This document shows, piece by piece, positions 11,683 to 23,058 of a DNA stretch of 64,000 nucleotides. Location: contig CM062817.1 in the NCBI GenBank assembly GCA_031772625.1, positions 954,593,705-954,657,704 of the forward strand, read 5' to 3'. A model generated the notes under the pieces. It saw only the letters and a list, made by a program, of their open reading frames with translations, made no database searches and was not told the origin of the DNA. A program made the translations under genes and the position numbers. How positions within the stretch are numbered: position 1 is the first letter of the stretch; each line of letters opens with the position of its first letter. The stretch comes from Pinus tabuliformis. Taxonomy: Eukaryota; Streptophyta; Pinopsida; Pinales; Pinaceae.

Positions 11683-11837
11683 ATTCATGTATCACTAGGC
11701 ATGTTTATCAGAAATGTCAGATACGTATATGTATATCTATATGCTTGACTTGCAAGTCTCCTAACGGTGTTTTTTTAGTCCTTGCCTTGGCTTGCAAATA
11801 ATCTCAACCATCACTTCCTGTTATGTCTTCATGCTTT

Positions 11838-11843
11838 AGGGGG
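11838..11843 (+). promoter_or_regulatory. Polypurine tract before the 3' LTR
   Basis: The run aggggg is followed four bases later by TGTTACAT, a typical LTR start. In LTR elements this tract primes plus-strand cDNA synthesis. Confidence 0.55.
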
Positions 11844-11847
11844 CAGT

Positions 11848-12924
11848 TGTTACATAATATTTTGTCACACCTCCTGTTCACTTCCTGTTACATATCCCTA
11901 AGTGCCAAAATGTTGACAACTGTGAAGTATATCCATCATGATACACAGACCAAAACATGCCTAAAAAACCAAAGGAAAACTGTCCGGAGTCAATTCTCAA
12001 GAAGGTTAGCTAAAACCTTAATTTTTAGGGCTAGCACACTTTCCTCCACTATATGCCCATGTTGATGGCAGGTTGCACCGCTTTACCCTAGCACTACCAA
12101 CACAAGTTTTGATATGAAAACCCATGCTGAACCTCTTCTGGCAAGTTTTCATAAAATGGGGGAGAACCTTCGTATGCTAGAAACTTCGAGAACAACGAGT
12201 TGTATATTGGTTGTAGATATGGTCGAGCTCTCCCATTTGGAGCTCTTGATATTATCATTATGGGCTTTCCCCTTGAGATATGGACCTTCCTCCCTCTTTT
12301 GTGGATCCTTAACTCCCTCTTCCTTCCTATAAATCAACTCCCTTCCATCCCCAAATGGTTGGTCATTGATTGCATGCATTCTTATACTGAAATTATGCCC
12401 AAATGTTGTCCATTCTAACTTGGAGAAGGAGTGCTTGAAGAGTCTTTTCTTGGACTTGGACATCCACCAAAAGGATGTCTCCAACATCAAGGCATAGGTT
12501 GTATGCTTCCCTTTTTAGCTTATTAATATATACATCTGATGTTCACTTTCCATAATTGTGTAAATGTTTATGCTTTTAGCTTAATACTCCTTGATCTATT
12601 AAGTAGTTTATGTTTGATGTATGCCATATATGCTCTTGTATCTTGCATTGCTCTTTGATCTTTCTTACAAATACTCGGACATCAAGAACAAGTAAGAAAT
12701 GAGCATGGAAGCAAAGGAATCAAAGTCATCTCCAAAGGATTGAGTGATTAGCATCAGGGCAAGGTACGTCACTTTCTCTCTACATTTTTTAAACATAAGC
12801 TAGGAAATTGTATGTTAGCTTGTTTAGTTTGTTGCTAGACCCACTCATTGGGCTAGAGATATCTCCTTTGTCCGCAGAGGTGATTTACCTTCACAATAGA
12901 CTTCCGCGAAAGGATTGGATAACA
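11848..12924 (+). mobile_element. Probable 3' LTR of the Tat-like element
   Basis: It begins TGTTACATAA right after the polypurine tract and contains a TATA box followed by a C/T-rich stretch, as expected for a U3-R arrangement. A plausible end is GGATAACA at 12917-12924, giving TG...CA ends and about 1.08 kb. The partner 5' LTR is not in the window, so the right end could not be checked by comparison. The left end is better supported than the right. Confidence 0.5.
12328..12334 (+). promoter_or_regulatory. TATA box of the LTR promoter
   Basis: TATAAAT in a pyrimidine-rich context (ccttcc before, caactcccttcc after), about 480 bases into the LTR. In an LTR this would position the start of element RNA some 30 bases downstream. 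Confidence 0.5.
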
Positions 12925-13493
12925 ATGAAAAAAAATGCAAAGTTGATGTTTGCGTCTTAGTTTATTCACATGAAAAAATTTCTTGAAAAAAACCATATGC
13001 TTCTACGTAGTTGTTGGAGACCACCCCAAACTCTAAGTAAATTCGTAATGTCTATTTGTGCATATTCTAAATGGTTTTTGACAAATTTCAAATACTATGA
13101 ATTCTTCACTATATTAAAACACTTATGATAATAAAATTTATGATTTCTATATCAACATTATATTTTCACATATATAAATAATCAAAAAGCTAGTAAATTA
13201 TTTTAGAACACTCCCATGACAACTTCACCCTCTTCCTACATGGGACAAGATTGCAAGTAAAGTTTACTTTGTATGAATTTACCTTGCACTCATGAGCCAC
13301 ACAAGGTGATGTTAGGAAAGTTGCACAATAATAAGGTGAAGTTGTGTTTGTATACTTTGACTTTGTCACAAGGAGTTATATTACAAGAATATGTTATATT
13401 CTAGCTTAATGCATGTCTCTGTTATAATGAAAGCAACATAATCACATTTAGTTGGTCAACTTCTATTCCATTGAATATCTTTACTATGTAGTT
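12925..13493. other. AT-rich spacer, no gene
   Basis: No ORF, RNA gene or repeat boundary could be supported between the LTR end and the SINE. Confidence 0.5.
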
Positions 13494-13510
13494 AGTATAA
13501 TAGAAATAAT
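13494..13510 (+). repeat. Target-site duplication, left copy (SINE)
   Basis: AGTATAATAGAAATAAT, repeated exactly at 13669-13685. The 17-bp perfect match around the tRNA-like unit marks retrotransposition by a LINE-type machinery. Confidence 0.92.
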
Positions 13511-13668
13511 TCCAAGGGTCTTAGCTCAAGTGGTTTGGTGAACTATTCGTTTTCGCAGCTACGTGGGTTCAAATCTCCCCAGACATGTTATAATTGGCCC
13601 ATTAGTGGCATTTATGAAATAGTTATATTTGGTGTAATAGTGGTAGTTGATCTGATCGAAGAAAGAAA
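13511..13668 (+). mobile_element. tRNA-derived SINE, 158 bp
   Basis: The unit starts tccaagggtc and carries both internal RNA polymerase III promoter boxes: A box ttagctcaagtgg at 13521-13533 and B box ggttcaaatct at 13566-13576. The boxes are about 33 bases apart, as in tRNA genes. A tRNA-unrelated body follows, and the 3' end is A/G-rich (gaagaaagaaa). Flanking 17-bp direct repeats are identical, so the insertion is probably fairly young. SINEs are copied by LINE proteins acting on a pol III transcript; the two LINEs in this window show such machinery in the genome, though no 3' end similarity to them was seen. I cannot name the family. Confidence 0.88.
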
Positions 13669-13685
13669 AGTATAATAGAAATAAT
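13669..13685 (+). repeat. Target-site duplication, right copy (SINE)
   Basis: Exact second copy of the 17-bp sequence at 13494-13510. Confidence 0.92.
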
Positions 13686-14158
13686 ATTTTACTTTTTTTC
13701 CCCAATCAAAAGTGGGAAGCAAAGTTGGACATTATTTTCTATAATTCAAAGACGTAAACCAATACTTTTTTCTAGTACATAGGGAATTTAATAATGAAAT
13801 TGCAACCTCCTGGATTTGGGTGCTCCTCGGAGGCGAAGCCATGTCAGTCAGTGCAAGACAACATTCATTCCTGACGTGATTATGAACACCAAGTGACACA
13901 CATGTGCAACAAACTCTCTCCAGGTGATCGTTATGCGAGTTAATATAGCTCGTCAAAATCATGCCTCCAACATCTACTTCATGATTTCCCTCACCTCAAC
14001 CTTGTTGTGCCAGTTAATGCTCAAGTCATCACCTTGTGGTTTCCCTCCAACTTCCTTCATACATAGATTCACAGCTAATAAGCACATCCATTCTCTCATT
14101 CTCCTTGTCATTGTTTCTAAAGACTTCAACATTGTTTTTTTATCCTAAATCCACCACC

Positions 14159-14870
14159 ATGGTTTGTGAAAGAGGAAGGGAAAGAAGAGGGGGCAGAGGT
14201 AGAGGGCGCCCTCCCCAAATTACATGGATAAATGACCACATGGAGCTATGTTATCCTAATATTTTGGTTCATATCCGTCATAGAGTGGCCTCCCTAGAAG
14301 CCGAGGAACACAAAAGAATTGGTGATGGACACTGGGCTATCCAGAATCTATTGGCGTGTCACCTCTGGACTTTGGAGCTATCCAAAGAGGGCACATAAAG
14401 ACGGATGGTAGAAACAAATACTTAGCTTAGTCAAACACGCCTCTCTCTTCGCCATCTCACCAAATCCATAGGGATAGGTTTTCTGCCTGCTCCAATGATG
14501 TCCCCCAACTCCTTGGACAACTCTACGGATAGAAATTCCACCCTCCAACCTCGATTCCCTCTTCACGTTGATTTCCCGACAAGTGAAGCATAAAGCATTG
14601 GCCCTGATGTCGATGGATCTCTAAGCCTGGAGAATGAAGCATAGGAGTACAACATGAAGAAACCCCCACCTTTGCAACCCAACCCACCATCAAATAGCCC
14701 TCTCAGTATGGCACAAGCTCTTATGGTTGCCTCATTATCAAGGAAAAGGTGGATGATGAGTTTCCTGACAAAGCAAGAGCCAATGAAGTGAGAAGCAACA
14801 AAGCATAACAAGCTCCATCTTGATCCAAAGGCAAGCAAGTGGCATGACCAAGTTTCCTTTGTTGCTTCCT
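14159..14870 (+). pseudogene. Decayed reading frame with RG-rich N-terminus, unknown protein
   Basis: An ATG at 14159 in strong plant context (ccaccaccATGG) opens a frame with a basic Arg/Gly-rich head (ERGRERRGGRGRGRPP) at residues 4-19, followed by WINDHMELCYPNILVHI. It stops at 14396-14398, but the same frame stays coding-like to about 14870 (PLQPNPPSNSPLSMAQALMVAS), interrupted by five stops. This looks like one long ORF that has decayed. The RGRGRP-type head could bind nucleic acid. No domain is recognised; a retroelement gag-like or captured gene are both possible. Confidence 0.45.
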
Positions 14871-16654
14871 TTCCTTTTGTTTCTCATTAGATTTCCACAT
14901 GATGCCAATATTGATGGCTCTAGTTTTGATGACAAAAGTTATTTTCGAAAATTTTGTTTTGATTTTTGCATGTACTATGTTATACTATCAACACTCCACT
15001 CTATCTAAGGGATCATATGGTTTCCCTTTCATAGACAAATGGTCCACTCCCAACTCTTCTCACTTTTCCTCGGTTCTAGGCCTCACAGTGACTCTTAGTT
15101 ATATTTTATGTAACCTATTTTAGCTAATAGAAATTTGACTATTTACAAAAAAACAATGAAATTGCAGCAAAAAAAAGTTTCATATAACTACAATGTTTAG
15201 CTTGCATAATCAATACATATATTTATTGGAACAATCAACATATTTAAGATTTGGGTATCTTAGCAATAAAAACCAATCATATTATTAATATAATTACATG
15301 TTTTCAAAATAAATTAATTAAAAGATAATGTAGATGCAAAATTGAATTGTGTAAGAATATTTAAGATAATGTATTATCTTTTGTGGAGATGTAAATTTAA
15401 TTGAGAAAAAATGTAAAAACTTTTAAAATGATTAAACAAAATATTTTTTAACTTTTTAAAAATATACTAAAATAAATATTTGCAATATTATAAGCTTTTA
15501 GAATAGGATAATTATCTAACATTTTAAAATTTTAAAATAATATTGAAACAATTTAATTTAAATAATATATCTTATTTTATATATATATATATATATATAT
15601 ATTCACTTGGAATGAAAGCACATGAAATCTCAGAGTCCTACTTTTTATGGATGGTAAATCGTAAACCGCCACTCCGGATTACGAGGAAGTGAGTTAACCC
15701 CGTAATTAACAACTAGTAATAACAATATCAAATAACTTTATGCCTCACTCTAGACCACTTAAACTAACTCTTAAAATTATATAACTATAAATTTTATAAA
15801 AAAAATCTACAAATATCTATATTTTATATGGTTAAAAAAATCACTTTGCAACAATTTTATCTATAACTAAAAACAATATATTTATTAGTTATTAGAATAA
15901 AAATTTGTTTAAAATTTCACCATAAATAATATGATTATAAGTTTTATATTAATTCAAATTCTAATATTTCAAATTTATTATATTTTTATTTCATAATTGA
16001 TTAGAAAAGTAATTTTCAGCTTTATTTTTATTCTATAATATATAAATATCTATCTATAAAATAATTCAGATTTAAAATAAATATCTTTCTATAATATAAT
16101 TCAGATTTAAAATAAAAGCATCCGACTCTTAGACAATATTACTTTTATTTAAAAATCCTTTAATAAACTCCATATATTTTCTAGGATATTCATATTGACC
16201 CATAAGAATGGTTTAGGTTGTAAGGGCAAGATACCAACTACATTGTGTTTAAATATATTTTCTTTCATAGATCTAATGAGTAAGAAATACGTTTTTTTAT
16301 TAAAAATATAAATATATATATATATATGTTTATTAATATTTATAATAATCCCTTTCAGAATGCTTTCAACTATTTAATGAAACATTTTATATACCAGCAA
16401 AAAAAAAAAAAAAAGTCTTGAATCGAAAATTTAACAATGAAGAATCATTTTTTACAAGTATTTGATATGAGACTTCCAAATATGGAAACCAATATAGATT
16501 CTGAATCATTGCAATATAATGGATACCACTGTATTTGAAACCAATTAAAACATTAAAAACAAAAGCAAACATCCTAGCATGCATGGAGATGATAATGCAC
16601 TGCACTTAATATGAAATGAAATGATATTTTAAGGTCCAGGAGACTAAAAATAGT
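14871..16654. other. Very AT-rich spacer with TA microsatellites
   Basis: No gene seen. (TA)n runs lie at about 15579-15601 and 16309-16326. A less AT-rich island at about 15610-15710 has no recognisable content. Confidence 0.5.
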
Positions 16655-17110
16655 CTATGAGACTATTAGTTCCATGTTTTTCGCTCTTTGCAATTCAGTC
16701 CTTTTCCGATTCAAATTGATGATGAGCTGACCCAACCTTCCAACAATCTTCTCGCTAAAAAGACAATGCCAAGAAACTGATGCTAACATGTTCTCATAAC
16801 TTTCTCTGATGTCTTTGAATGCATCACATTCCAAAATGAAATGTTTTTACGATTCCACAGTCCCAAACGTGCAAAATGTCCACACCCTTTCTTCCCTAGC
16901 CTTTAGGCCTTTTCCACAGTCGTGTTTCACACCGAAGTTGATGTGAGTTGGTCCTTAATTGAGCAATAAGAGCCTTTGCCCTCCACGAAATGCTAGCTCC
17001 AATGAACTCTTTTTGTTTGGTCCTTAATTGAGCAATAAGAACCTGAACCTTTGCCCTCCACGAAATGCTAGTTCGAATGAACTATTTTTGTTGTAAACCA
17101 CACGTAGGGT
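16655..17110 (-). pseudogene. LINE-type ORF2 C-terminal fragment, decayed
   Basis: On -, two frames join to give a non-LTR-like tail. The upstream part reads SISWRAKALIAQLRTNSHQL then RCETRLWKRPK at about 16990-16900. After a frameshift near 16860 it reads KHFILECDAFKDIRESYENM then HCLFSEKIVGRLG, ending TAG at 16657-16655. The pattern of a basic RCET-x-R-W-x-RPK block followed by a (W/K)HF-x-x-EC motif is that of the zinc-ribbon-like tail found after RT in some non-LTR ORF2 proteins. RT itself is not present, so this is a short, old fragment. Assignment is by eye. Confidence 0.5.
16948..17088. repeat. 69-bp tandem duplication inside the LINE fragment
   Basis: Two near-identical units begin ttggtccttaattgagcaat at 16948 and 17017. 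Shared blocks include tttgccctccacgaaatgct. The second has a six-base insertion (acctga region) and a few substitutions. Confidence 0.85.
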
Positions 17111-17439
17111 TGAATTCCTCAATGTAATATTTCTTCTTTCTACCCAACTCTTTTCCCTGTACTTTTTTACAAAACTTCTCCATAACAAAATCCTTTAGCT
17201 CCTTGCTATTTGTGGGACAGGCATTAACGTAGATATCCCATTTTTGCATATAAGTAAGTGTATTTATCTATATTTGGTTTTTTTTAGATATATATAAAGT
17301 GTATATGGGATATTAAAATGGAATTGAGTTATGGATGTGTTGTGGCAAAACAACAACTCTTTTTTTAACTATCTTCATAATGATAATATGGACCTTCTAT
17401 GTCAATTTTGGTCATATCATTCTTTTAATGCTCAGGTTT
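17111..17439. other. Spacer, no gene
   Basis: AT-rich sequence with a TA-rich run near 17286-17300. Nothing supportable. Confidence 0.5.
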
Positions 17440-17511
17440 TCGTATTTGTGTTTTGATTGCTTCATTGAGTGTGTTTCGGATTTGTGTTTTGATTGCTTCA
17501 TTGAGTGTGTT
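17440..17511 (+). repeat. 36-bp tandem duplication
   Basis: Two copies of a unit containing atttgtgttttgattgcttc start at 17444 and 17480, differing at one or two bases. Confidence 0.85.
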
Positions 17512-17731
17512 TTCTCGGTAGTTTCTCAACGACTCTAATATTACTAAGTTTAGACTTATGGTTTGAAAATAATGTTTTTCCAAAGTTTACAATAATTTTC
17601 ACCACCTAAGCTTATAAATGTACAAAATATATTTTTATCATTAATTTGTAAATTTAATTAATTTAAACTTGTAAATATAATTATTTAACTAATTTATAAA
17701 TATTATTATTTAATTCATCTAATCTACAAAT

Positions 17732-17872
17732 AATAATGTCTTTTGGATTAACCACATCATTAAGCTTTGATTCACGATGGAATCAACTACGAACCAATTA
17801 ATATGGTTCATATTAGTTGGTTCGAACTGTCCACCAAATCTTAATGATATGATTAATCCAAAAAACATTATT
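17732..17872. mobile_element. Palindromic MITE-like foldback, ~141 bp
   Basis: The left arm starts aataatgtcttttggattaa and the right arm ends with its near-complement (ttaatccaaaaaacattatt). The arms stay complementary inward (catcattaag / cttaatgat, aaccaatt / agttggtt) to a centre near 17800. The whole can fold into a long hairpin. No coding sequence. Flanks are AT-rich and also partly complementary, so the exact ends and target duplication are uncertain. Confidence 0.6.
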
Positions 17873-18099
17873 ATTTATATTATGAATCACAAAAGTCTAC
17901 AATCTTATATTAATTATATTTTTTAATTAATTTGTAAATATTAATTTTAAAGTTTTTTAATTAATTAATTTTTAATTAATTATTATTTTATTTAATAATT
18001 ATACAAAACCATAAGGGAAAGAAATCAGGCATATATATATATATATACATTTAAAAATTATATATAAACGTTTTAACAGTATTCAGAGCCCGAAAAAAG
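17873..18099. other. AT-rich spacer
   Basis: TTAATT-rich sequence with a TA run at 18031-18048; nothing supportable as a feature. Confidence 0.5.
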
Positions 18100-18206
18100 A
18101 AAATTTATTTCAAAAACTTTATGGTTTTCTGGGTCCCTCTCCTCTATAAGAAAATTTAATTTATTTCGAAAAATTTACGGGCTTCTAGGTCCCTCTCCTC
18201 TATAAG
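18100..18206 (+). repeat. ~51-56-bp tandem duplication ending in gtccctctcctctataag
   Basis: Two units (18100-18150 and 18151-18206) both end in gtccctctcctctataag. They differ by small indels and substitutions near their starts. Each ends with a TATA-like element. Confidence 0.75.
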
Positions 18207-19840
18207 CAAACTCACGAGGGGTTTTGTTTTATAAATGAATATAATATGAGGGAGGACCCACTCAACCTGGAGCCCGGGCTCCTCGCTCCTCTCCTCTCCT
18301 CTTCCTTATTCCTCCGGGGCCTCCCATCCTCGCTTCATTCCAATGTATATATATGTACGTGACTTAAAGCCTCAACCTAATTTATTTTAACAAACTTTAT
18401 TCGAATTTTGTTTTTATTATTATTTAATTTAAATATTTTTATTTTTTTATTATTATTAAATTTAATAAAGTTTTCAACATATTTATTTTATTTAAAAAAC
18501 CAAAAATTAAATTAAGATAATGTTTTAGGGATTTATTTTTAGTAAATTCACAGCTTTGATAATTTGATTTTGGAAAGCTTTATCTAGAGTTTTACTTAGC
18601 CAAATGAGGCCCATGATAATTCGTTAGAAAGCTAGAATCATGGAGAACAATTTGGGAAGATCAAATCAATCAGCGCTAAGCATTTAATAGCCCAAAAATT
18701 TATCAGAAAATTCAGTAAAGAATTTGTAACAATAATTGGTTTTGCTAAGTTTGATTTGGGAAAATTTCATTGGCTTAGAGTAATTGTTGTCGCTAATTCA
18801 TTCTTCAACTTGTTCAAGTGCTAATTAAATCTCTACAAGAAGCAATCACAACATGGAACCTTTTTGTTTTAGTTTTTCCAATTTAATTTTTATTTGGCAA
18901 TTTGTTGAGAGAATGATTTTTTATTTCTATTATCAAAATTAATTGGTTTGCATTTTTCTGTTTTTGGTTATTTTGACAGAGAGCAGTTGGAAAGATCAGC
19001 CCCAATACATCTTGAATCAATGAGATTGCACCGACAAAGGAAAAAATTATTTTTGCCAACTGAAAATTGTTGGAGCAAATATGTCTCCCAACAACTCTCC
19101 AAATTTAGAATTATGTTTGTAGATTATAAATTGCAATTTGGAGACCAGATCTGACACTTTGGAGGGGAAATTCTGTAGAGATTTCTTTATGGGTTGCACT
19201 ATTGTGACAGTGAGGTATTTCTGTAGAATTATAAAAGTTAGAAATTATGTCAAGCAATCAATTTTACACTATTGTAAAATTGATTTATCATAACATTTAA
19301 GACTTTGAAGATTGTATATGTACAAAGCATTGGAGTTAATAACAATTGATCTCTTTTCATTGCATTATTGCTTCAGATCGACAAATTTGTTGTTATTTCT
19401 TAATGCTTCTTTCAATTTGGTTAATTTTGTGCCACTTAGCATATTGGTGAACAATATCTAACAATATTGTTGGTATTGCTTATTTATATGTTGATTGTTG
19501 TTATGGTTAAAGCTATCTTTGTAGAGCTAATAGGATTTGATCAGAGTTGGACAATGAATTCATGGAGATTTGGATGTGGTGAACAATAATTATTTATTGT
19601 TTACATGCAACCTTATCTTTCTTTTCTTTACGATTGGATTAAAATGAACTTTTTCTTTTACCCTACATAAATCCTACAATGAATTCATTCCATATGATTG
19701 TATCTGAGTATGTGCACAAGTTATCATGATAACTATTTATCTGAATTGTTTCATGGTGTATTTGCTTGAATCATCTTTGATTCATTGAACTATTTTAATG
19801 ATTTAAACATATAATCTAACCCTAGATACAATCATAGTAT
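18207..19840. other. Spacer with a promoter-like C/T-rich patch; no convincing gene
   Basis: A G/C- and C/T-rich patch at about 18240-18340 (cctctcctctcctcttcc) stands out from the AT-rich surroundings and follows two TATA-like sites, so it could be a promoter and 5' untranslated region. No long ORF follows. A 68-codon frame at 18948-19154 begins near an acceptor-like tttgacag, but has no recognisable family and could be chance. Confidence 0.3.
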
Positions 19841-21560
19841 TTGTTATCACCCCAAGAAACTCTCATAGGTTGTGTCTCGGAGATGCTCGAGAACATTTAA
19901 TCTTCAATATTGTTCTCTGAACTATTGGAAATAAAGATGGTTTGGATCAAGCCAGATAACCATTTCAACTCTGTTTTTACTCAAGACATGCAGAACACCC
20001 CTAGACTACAAGGCTTTAGACCACCAATCACTCACAATTTAAGGAATAGGTGAATATGGAGAATACTGACCACATCAGAAAATGCACAAGACCATGTGAT
20101 GGCCGACTACAACCAGTAAAAAGGTCTGCAAATATATTTCCTAATACACAGACAGGATGACAGCTCTCTAGCACTAAGATAACAGAAACTTGCATAACAC
20201 ATTCAATGATACATACTAGATTCTAACACAGAGGTGGGATGACAGCCCCTCGAATGCTAAATATCAAGAGCACATAAAAATGCATAACAGGCACAGCCTA
20301 GAACAGAGAAGAAATGGAAAGTGAGCAATTAACAGCAAAAGAAGCTTGTATTAGCTGAAAATGAAGATGAGAAGCTTGAGTAGCAAAGTCTCAATAGTCT
20401 CCAGAAGTTGAACCCTTGTTACATTTAGTTTTTAGCCTTTTATAGGCCTTTTACAATGATGCTAAGCCTTCTGAGGCTTCAGAGGTCTTGATCTGTCCCC
20501 CTGTCTCGTTAACTATTTGATTCCCTCAATCGGCAAGCAAGGCTCGACGGTTTTCCTCTTCTGACAAAGGAATAACCACCTTCAGATATTTTGGGTAGTT
20601 GCTACACTGTCTGGGAGCTCTCTCATGTCAGAGATGCTCCACGATCATTCTGTTTGTTCTGGTTGATTTGGCTATGTTGCGTTGTCTATGCTCCTTGATC
20701 ACTTCTGTTGCAATTTGCATCGTGTTGTGATGTCGCCTTTCCACTTCCAACCTTCTGTCTCTATCTCTCGGCCTCTTTTAGGTGATGGAATGGCTATTCG
20801 GGCCTTTGTGATCTCTTGAAAATGCTTAATGATGATCGTTTTTTGTTTTACACAGAAAACACTGTAATACTATAAATCCCGCCCATTTCTGCCTCTTTCG
20901 GACTTCAAAAGTCCTCAAGTATGGTTTAATTATCTATCAGGTCCGCCCTTGGGTCATTGTCACATGTCGCACTTGGCATGTTCCCTTTGTTCCCTTTATT
21001 CCTTGAAATACTTGAAAAACACGTGAAATACATGAAAAAGGCCTCCCTCCGGACTTCAAATATTATAGATTTCATTCCCGAACCCTTTCGGGTTTGGGCT
21101 TCATCGCTATCAGCGCAACCAGGTTCCCCTTTGTATTTCATCATATAATGAAATACATTGAAACTGGACTTTATGCAGACCTCAAATATTATCAAATAAT
21201 CTTTAGAATACCGTCGGGTCCGCATCATCCCATCGCACATATGAAGGTGTAAAGGCTCTGCCCCTTGTTTTTCCCGATAGCGATATTGCGATGCAATCTG
21301 GGCCATTGATCCGCGTGCACGATCGACGGTCCTCGTTGAATCGCCGATCGTGATTTCTCATTACATACCGTCTGCGCCGTTTTCCACTGCCTGTTTCTGT
21401 CGATGTGATCCGCCGATTAGACCTGGACCATTGATCAGCCAGATCGAACGGCTGTTGTGCAACCATTGTTTAAGCCCGCGCCTGTGGGTTTTTTCATAGT
21501 TTTGGAGTGTTTTTGCCTCCCGATAGTGTATTTCCGCCCTTCCAAGGGCTCTCCTCTTGC
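19841..21560. other. Unclassified repeat-like region with a higher-GC part
   Basis: No gene named. About 20880-21560 is clearly higher in GC than its surroundings and has phrases such as tgggccattgatc and tggaccattgatca typical of plant LTR U3 sequences. An imperfect ~80-bp tandem duplication starts at 20146 and 20226 (acacaga...ggatgacag). It may be LTR or internal sequence of an unrecognised element, but ends were not found. Confidence 0.3.
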
Positions 21561-22129
21561 GATGGTTTTGACTTTGAATGATCCTTAAGAGGATTTTGAA
21601 GACTTTTGGGGCATACTTGGATCCTTTGGCATGATTTTAAGCAAACCTTGGAGACTTTGGGAGTGTTCTAGGCACATTTTTGGGCCAAACGCCTCCAAGG
21701 CTAACAGCATTTTTCCCTCTTTGTTAGTTATCTTTTCTATTGAGTAGGAGTAAAATTATCTTTTACCTATTCAAGATAGGTTTTCCTCTTTTTATTGACA
21801 TCATAAATTAGGATTACATCTACATTTGCATTTCTTTTTCCTTTTCTTTAAGTCATCTTTCATAGAGGCAACCACCATTAGTGGCTTGGCTAAGCCATTA
21901 AATAAGATTGAGGATTGCTTTCTTGCATGTAAACTGCATGAGGGTAGGTTTGATTTCCATTTCTTGTTGATGATTAATTAGAGACATCACAAGTCAACAA
22001 GGAGAGTGAGGGGGTAACTGGACCCAATAGAACTAATAAGAACCGTAAAATCAAATAGATAAGGGCTTAGTTGGGGCTTTGACTGGGTGGTCTCCCTTAC
22101 ATGTTGATGAGGTCATTTTTGGCCATCAA
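21561..22129 (+). mobile_element. Probable LTR 3' end of a decayed LTR element
   Basis: The segment ends gaggtcatttttggccatcaaca at about 22107-22129 (CA terminus), followed by tggtagctagg, a possible decayed primer-binding site. A 20-base block ttgactgggtggtctccctt near 22080-22100 recurs in opposite orientation at about 44720-44740 beside another LTR end. The two also share a cAaggagA and gg(t)aa(c/t)tggacc block upstream. The left end of this LTR was not found. Confidence 0.5.
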
Positions 22130-23058
22130 CAAGATGGTAGCTAGGTTTTGATTGCTCATGATGGATCCTAAGGTGAACTTGATTGATTATTTAGAAGATC
22201 CACATGAAATTCTCACCATCTTGTTTCCATATATAATCAACAGAGAGTGTCAAGGGGGCCCAAATGAAGGAATTCAAGGAAGAACATGATGAACCTATGA
22301 ATACAAAACGTTTGAAGTCCTTAGATGAAGAGATTGAGGGAAGAGGTACAATAGCTTGTGGGGACTTGCCATATTTGTTAGAATAGTTGATGAGGACATG
22401 ACATAAGTTAATGCACCCATGGAAGTTTGTGGGGAAATTTCAAATGGAAAGGACATGATGAATTATTGCATTTTATGTTCGTGCCCTTATAGATATCCTA
22501 GAATAGAGATTTCAAAGATCAATTAGGTGGAAACATAAAAATGCTAGTGACAACCTTGCAGGAGGTAAGATTGCTAGAGATATCTAGTAACTAGACATCG
22601 AAAAGGTCAAAGTGATGCCATGAACATATACTTTGAAAGGTTAAAATGTGTTATGAGCATATTTGAAAGAACCAATAGGATTCAAGATGGTGATGTCAAC
22701 CATAAGGGTAAATATTTTTGGAGGGAAAGAAAAAAAGTACTTTTGTTAAAATATTTTTGACTTATCTCCTTACGACTTTACTCAAATTTCTATTGTAGGT
22801 ATTTTTTAGATGCATAATTTAATTCAACATCCCATGGGTGTATACACTTGATATTTGAGTAAACTTGCAAGGAGATACATTGAAATTCAATTAAAATAGG
22901 TATTTGTCTATCGTTCCCTTTGATATTTCATCTCTTATTTTATTATTTTCCTCATGAGCCTAATTTTAGACCTCAAAATTTCTCTAATGTTATGGAGCAA
23001 TGGATTGATGGAATGTGGATGCCACTCCTTAGCCATGCATCTAGTTTTTCATGTTTTG
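22130..23058 (+). other. Internal region of the decayed LTR element, no domain recognised
   Basis: It starts shortly before an ATG at about 22159 (MDPKVNLIDYLEDPHEIL) but soon breaks up. No gag or pol motif could be supported. Confidence 0.35.

Larger units (their letters stand above)
1..12924 (+). mobile_element. Ty3/gypsy retrotransposon, Tat-like, decayed, 5' end outside window
   Basis: A degenerate LTR retrotransposon read on +. Order seen: leader, Pro/Gln-rich gag, CA-like segment and zinc knuckle, protease, RT, RNase H, integrase, a second RNase H ORF, an antisense ORF, a long noncoding 3' region with tandem repeats, a polypurine tract and a probable 3' LTR. Protease-RT-RNaseH-integrase order is that of Ty3/gypsy; an additional RNase H and extra (often antisense) ORFs are known in the plant Tat/Ogre group. 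The reading frames carry many stops and frameshifts, so the copy is old and cannot encode its own proteins. No 5' LTR or primer-binding site was recognised, so the element probably starts left of base 1. The right boundary depends on the LTR call. Confidence 0.75.

Noticed and set aside
13511-13585. Functional tRNA gene
   Set aside because: Only the A and B boxes match. The acceptor stem does not pair and the unit is flanked by target repeats, so it is a SINE head.
18948-19154. 68-codon frame after an acceptor-like site
   Set aside because: Too short, no family and no matching donor exon. Not called as a gene.
20926-21466. Two overlapping ORFs on - in the higher-GC region
   Set aside because: No family recognised, and the sequence style is that of LTR U3 regions rather than genes.
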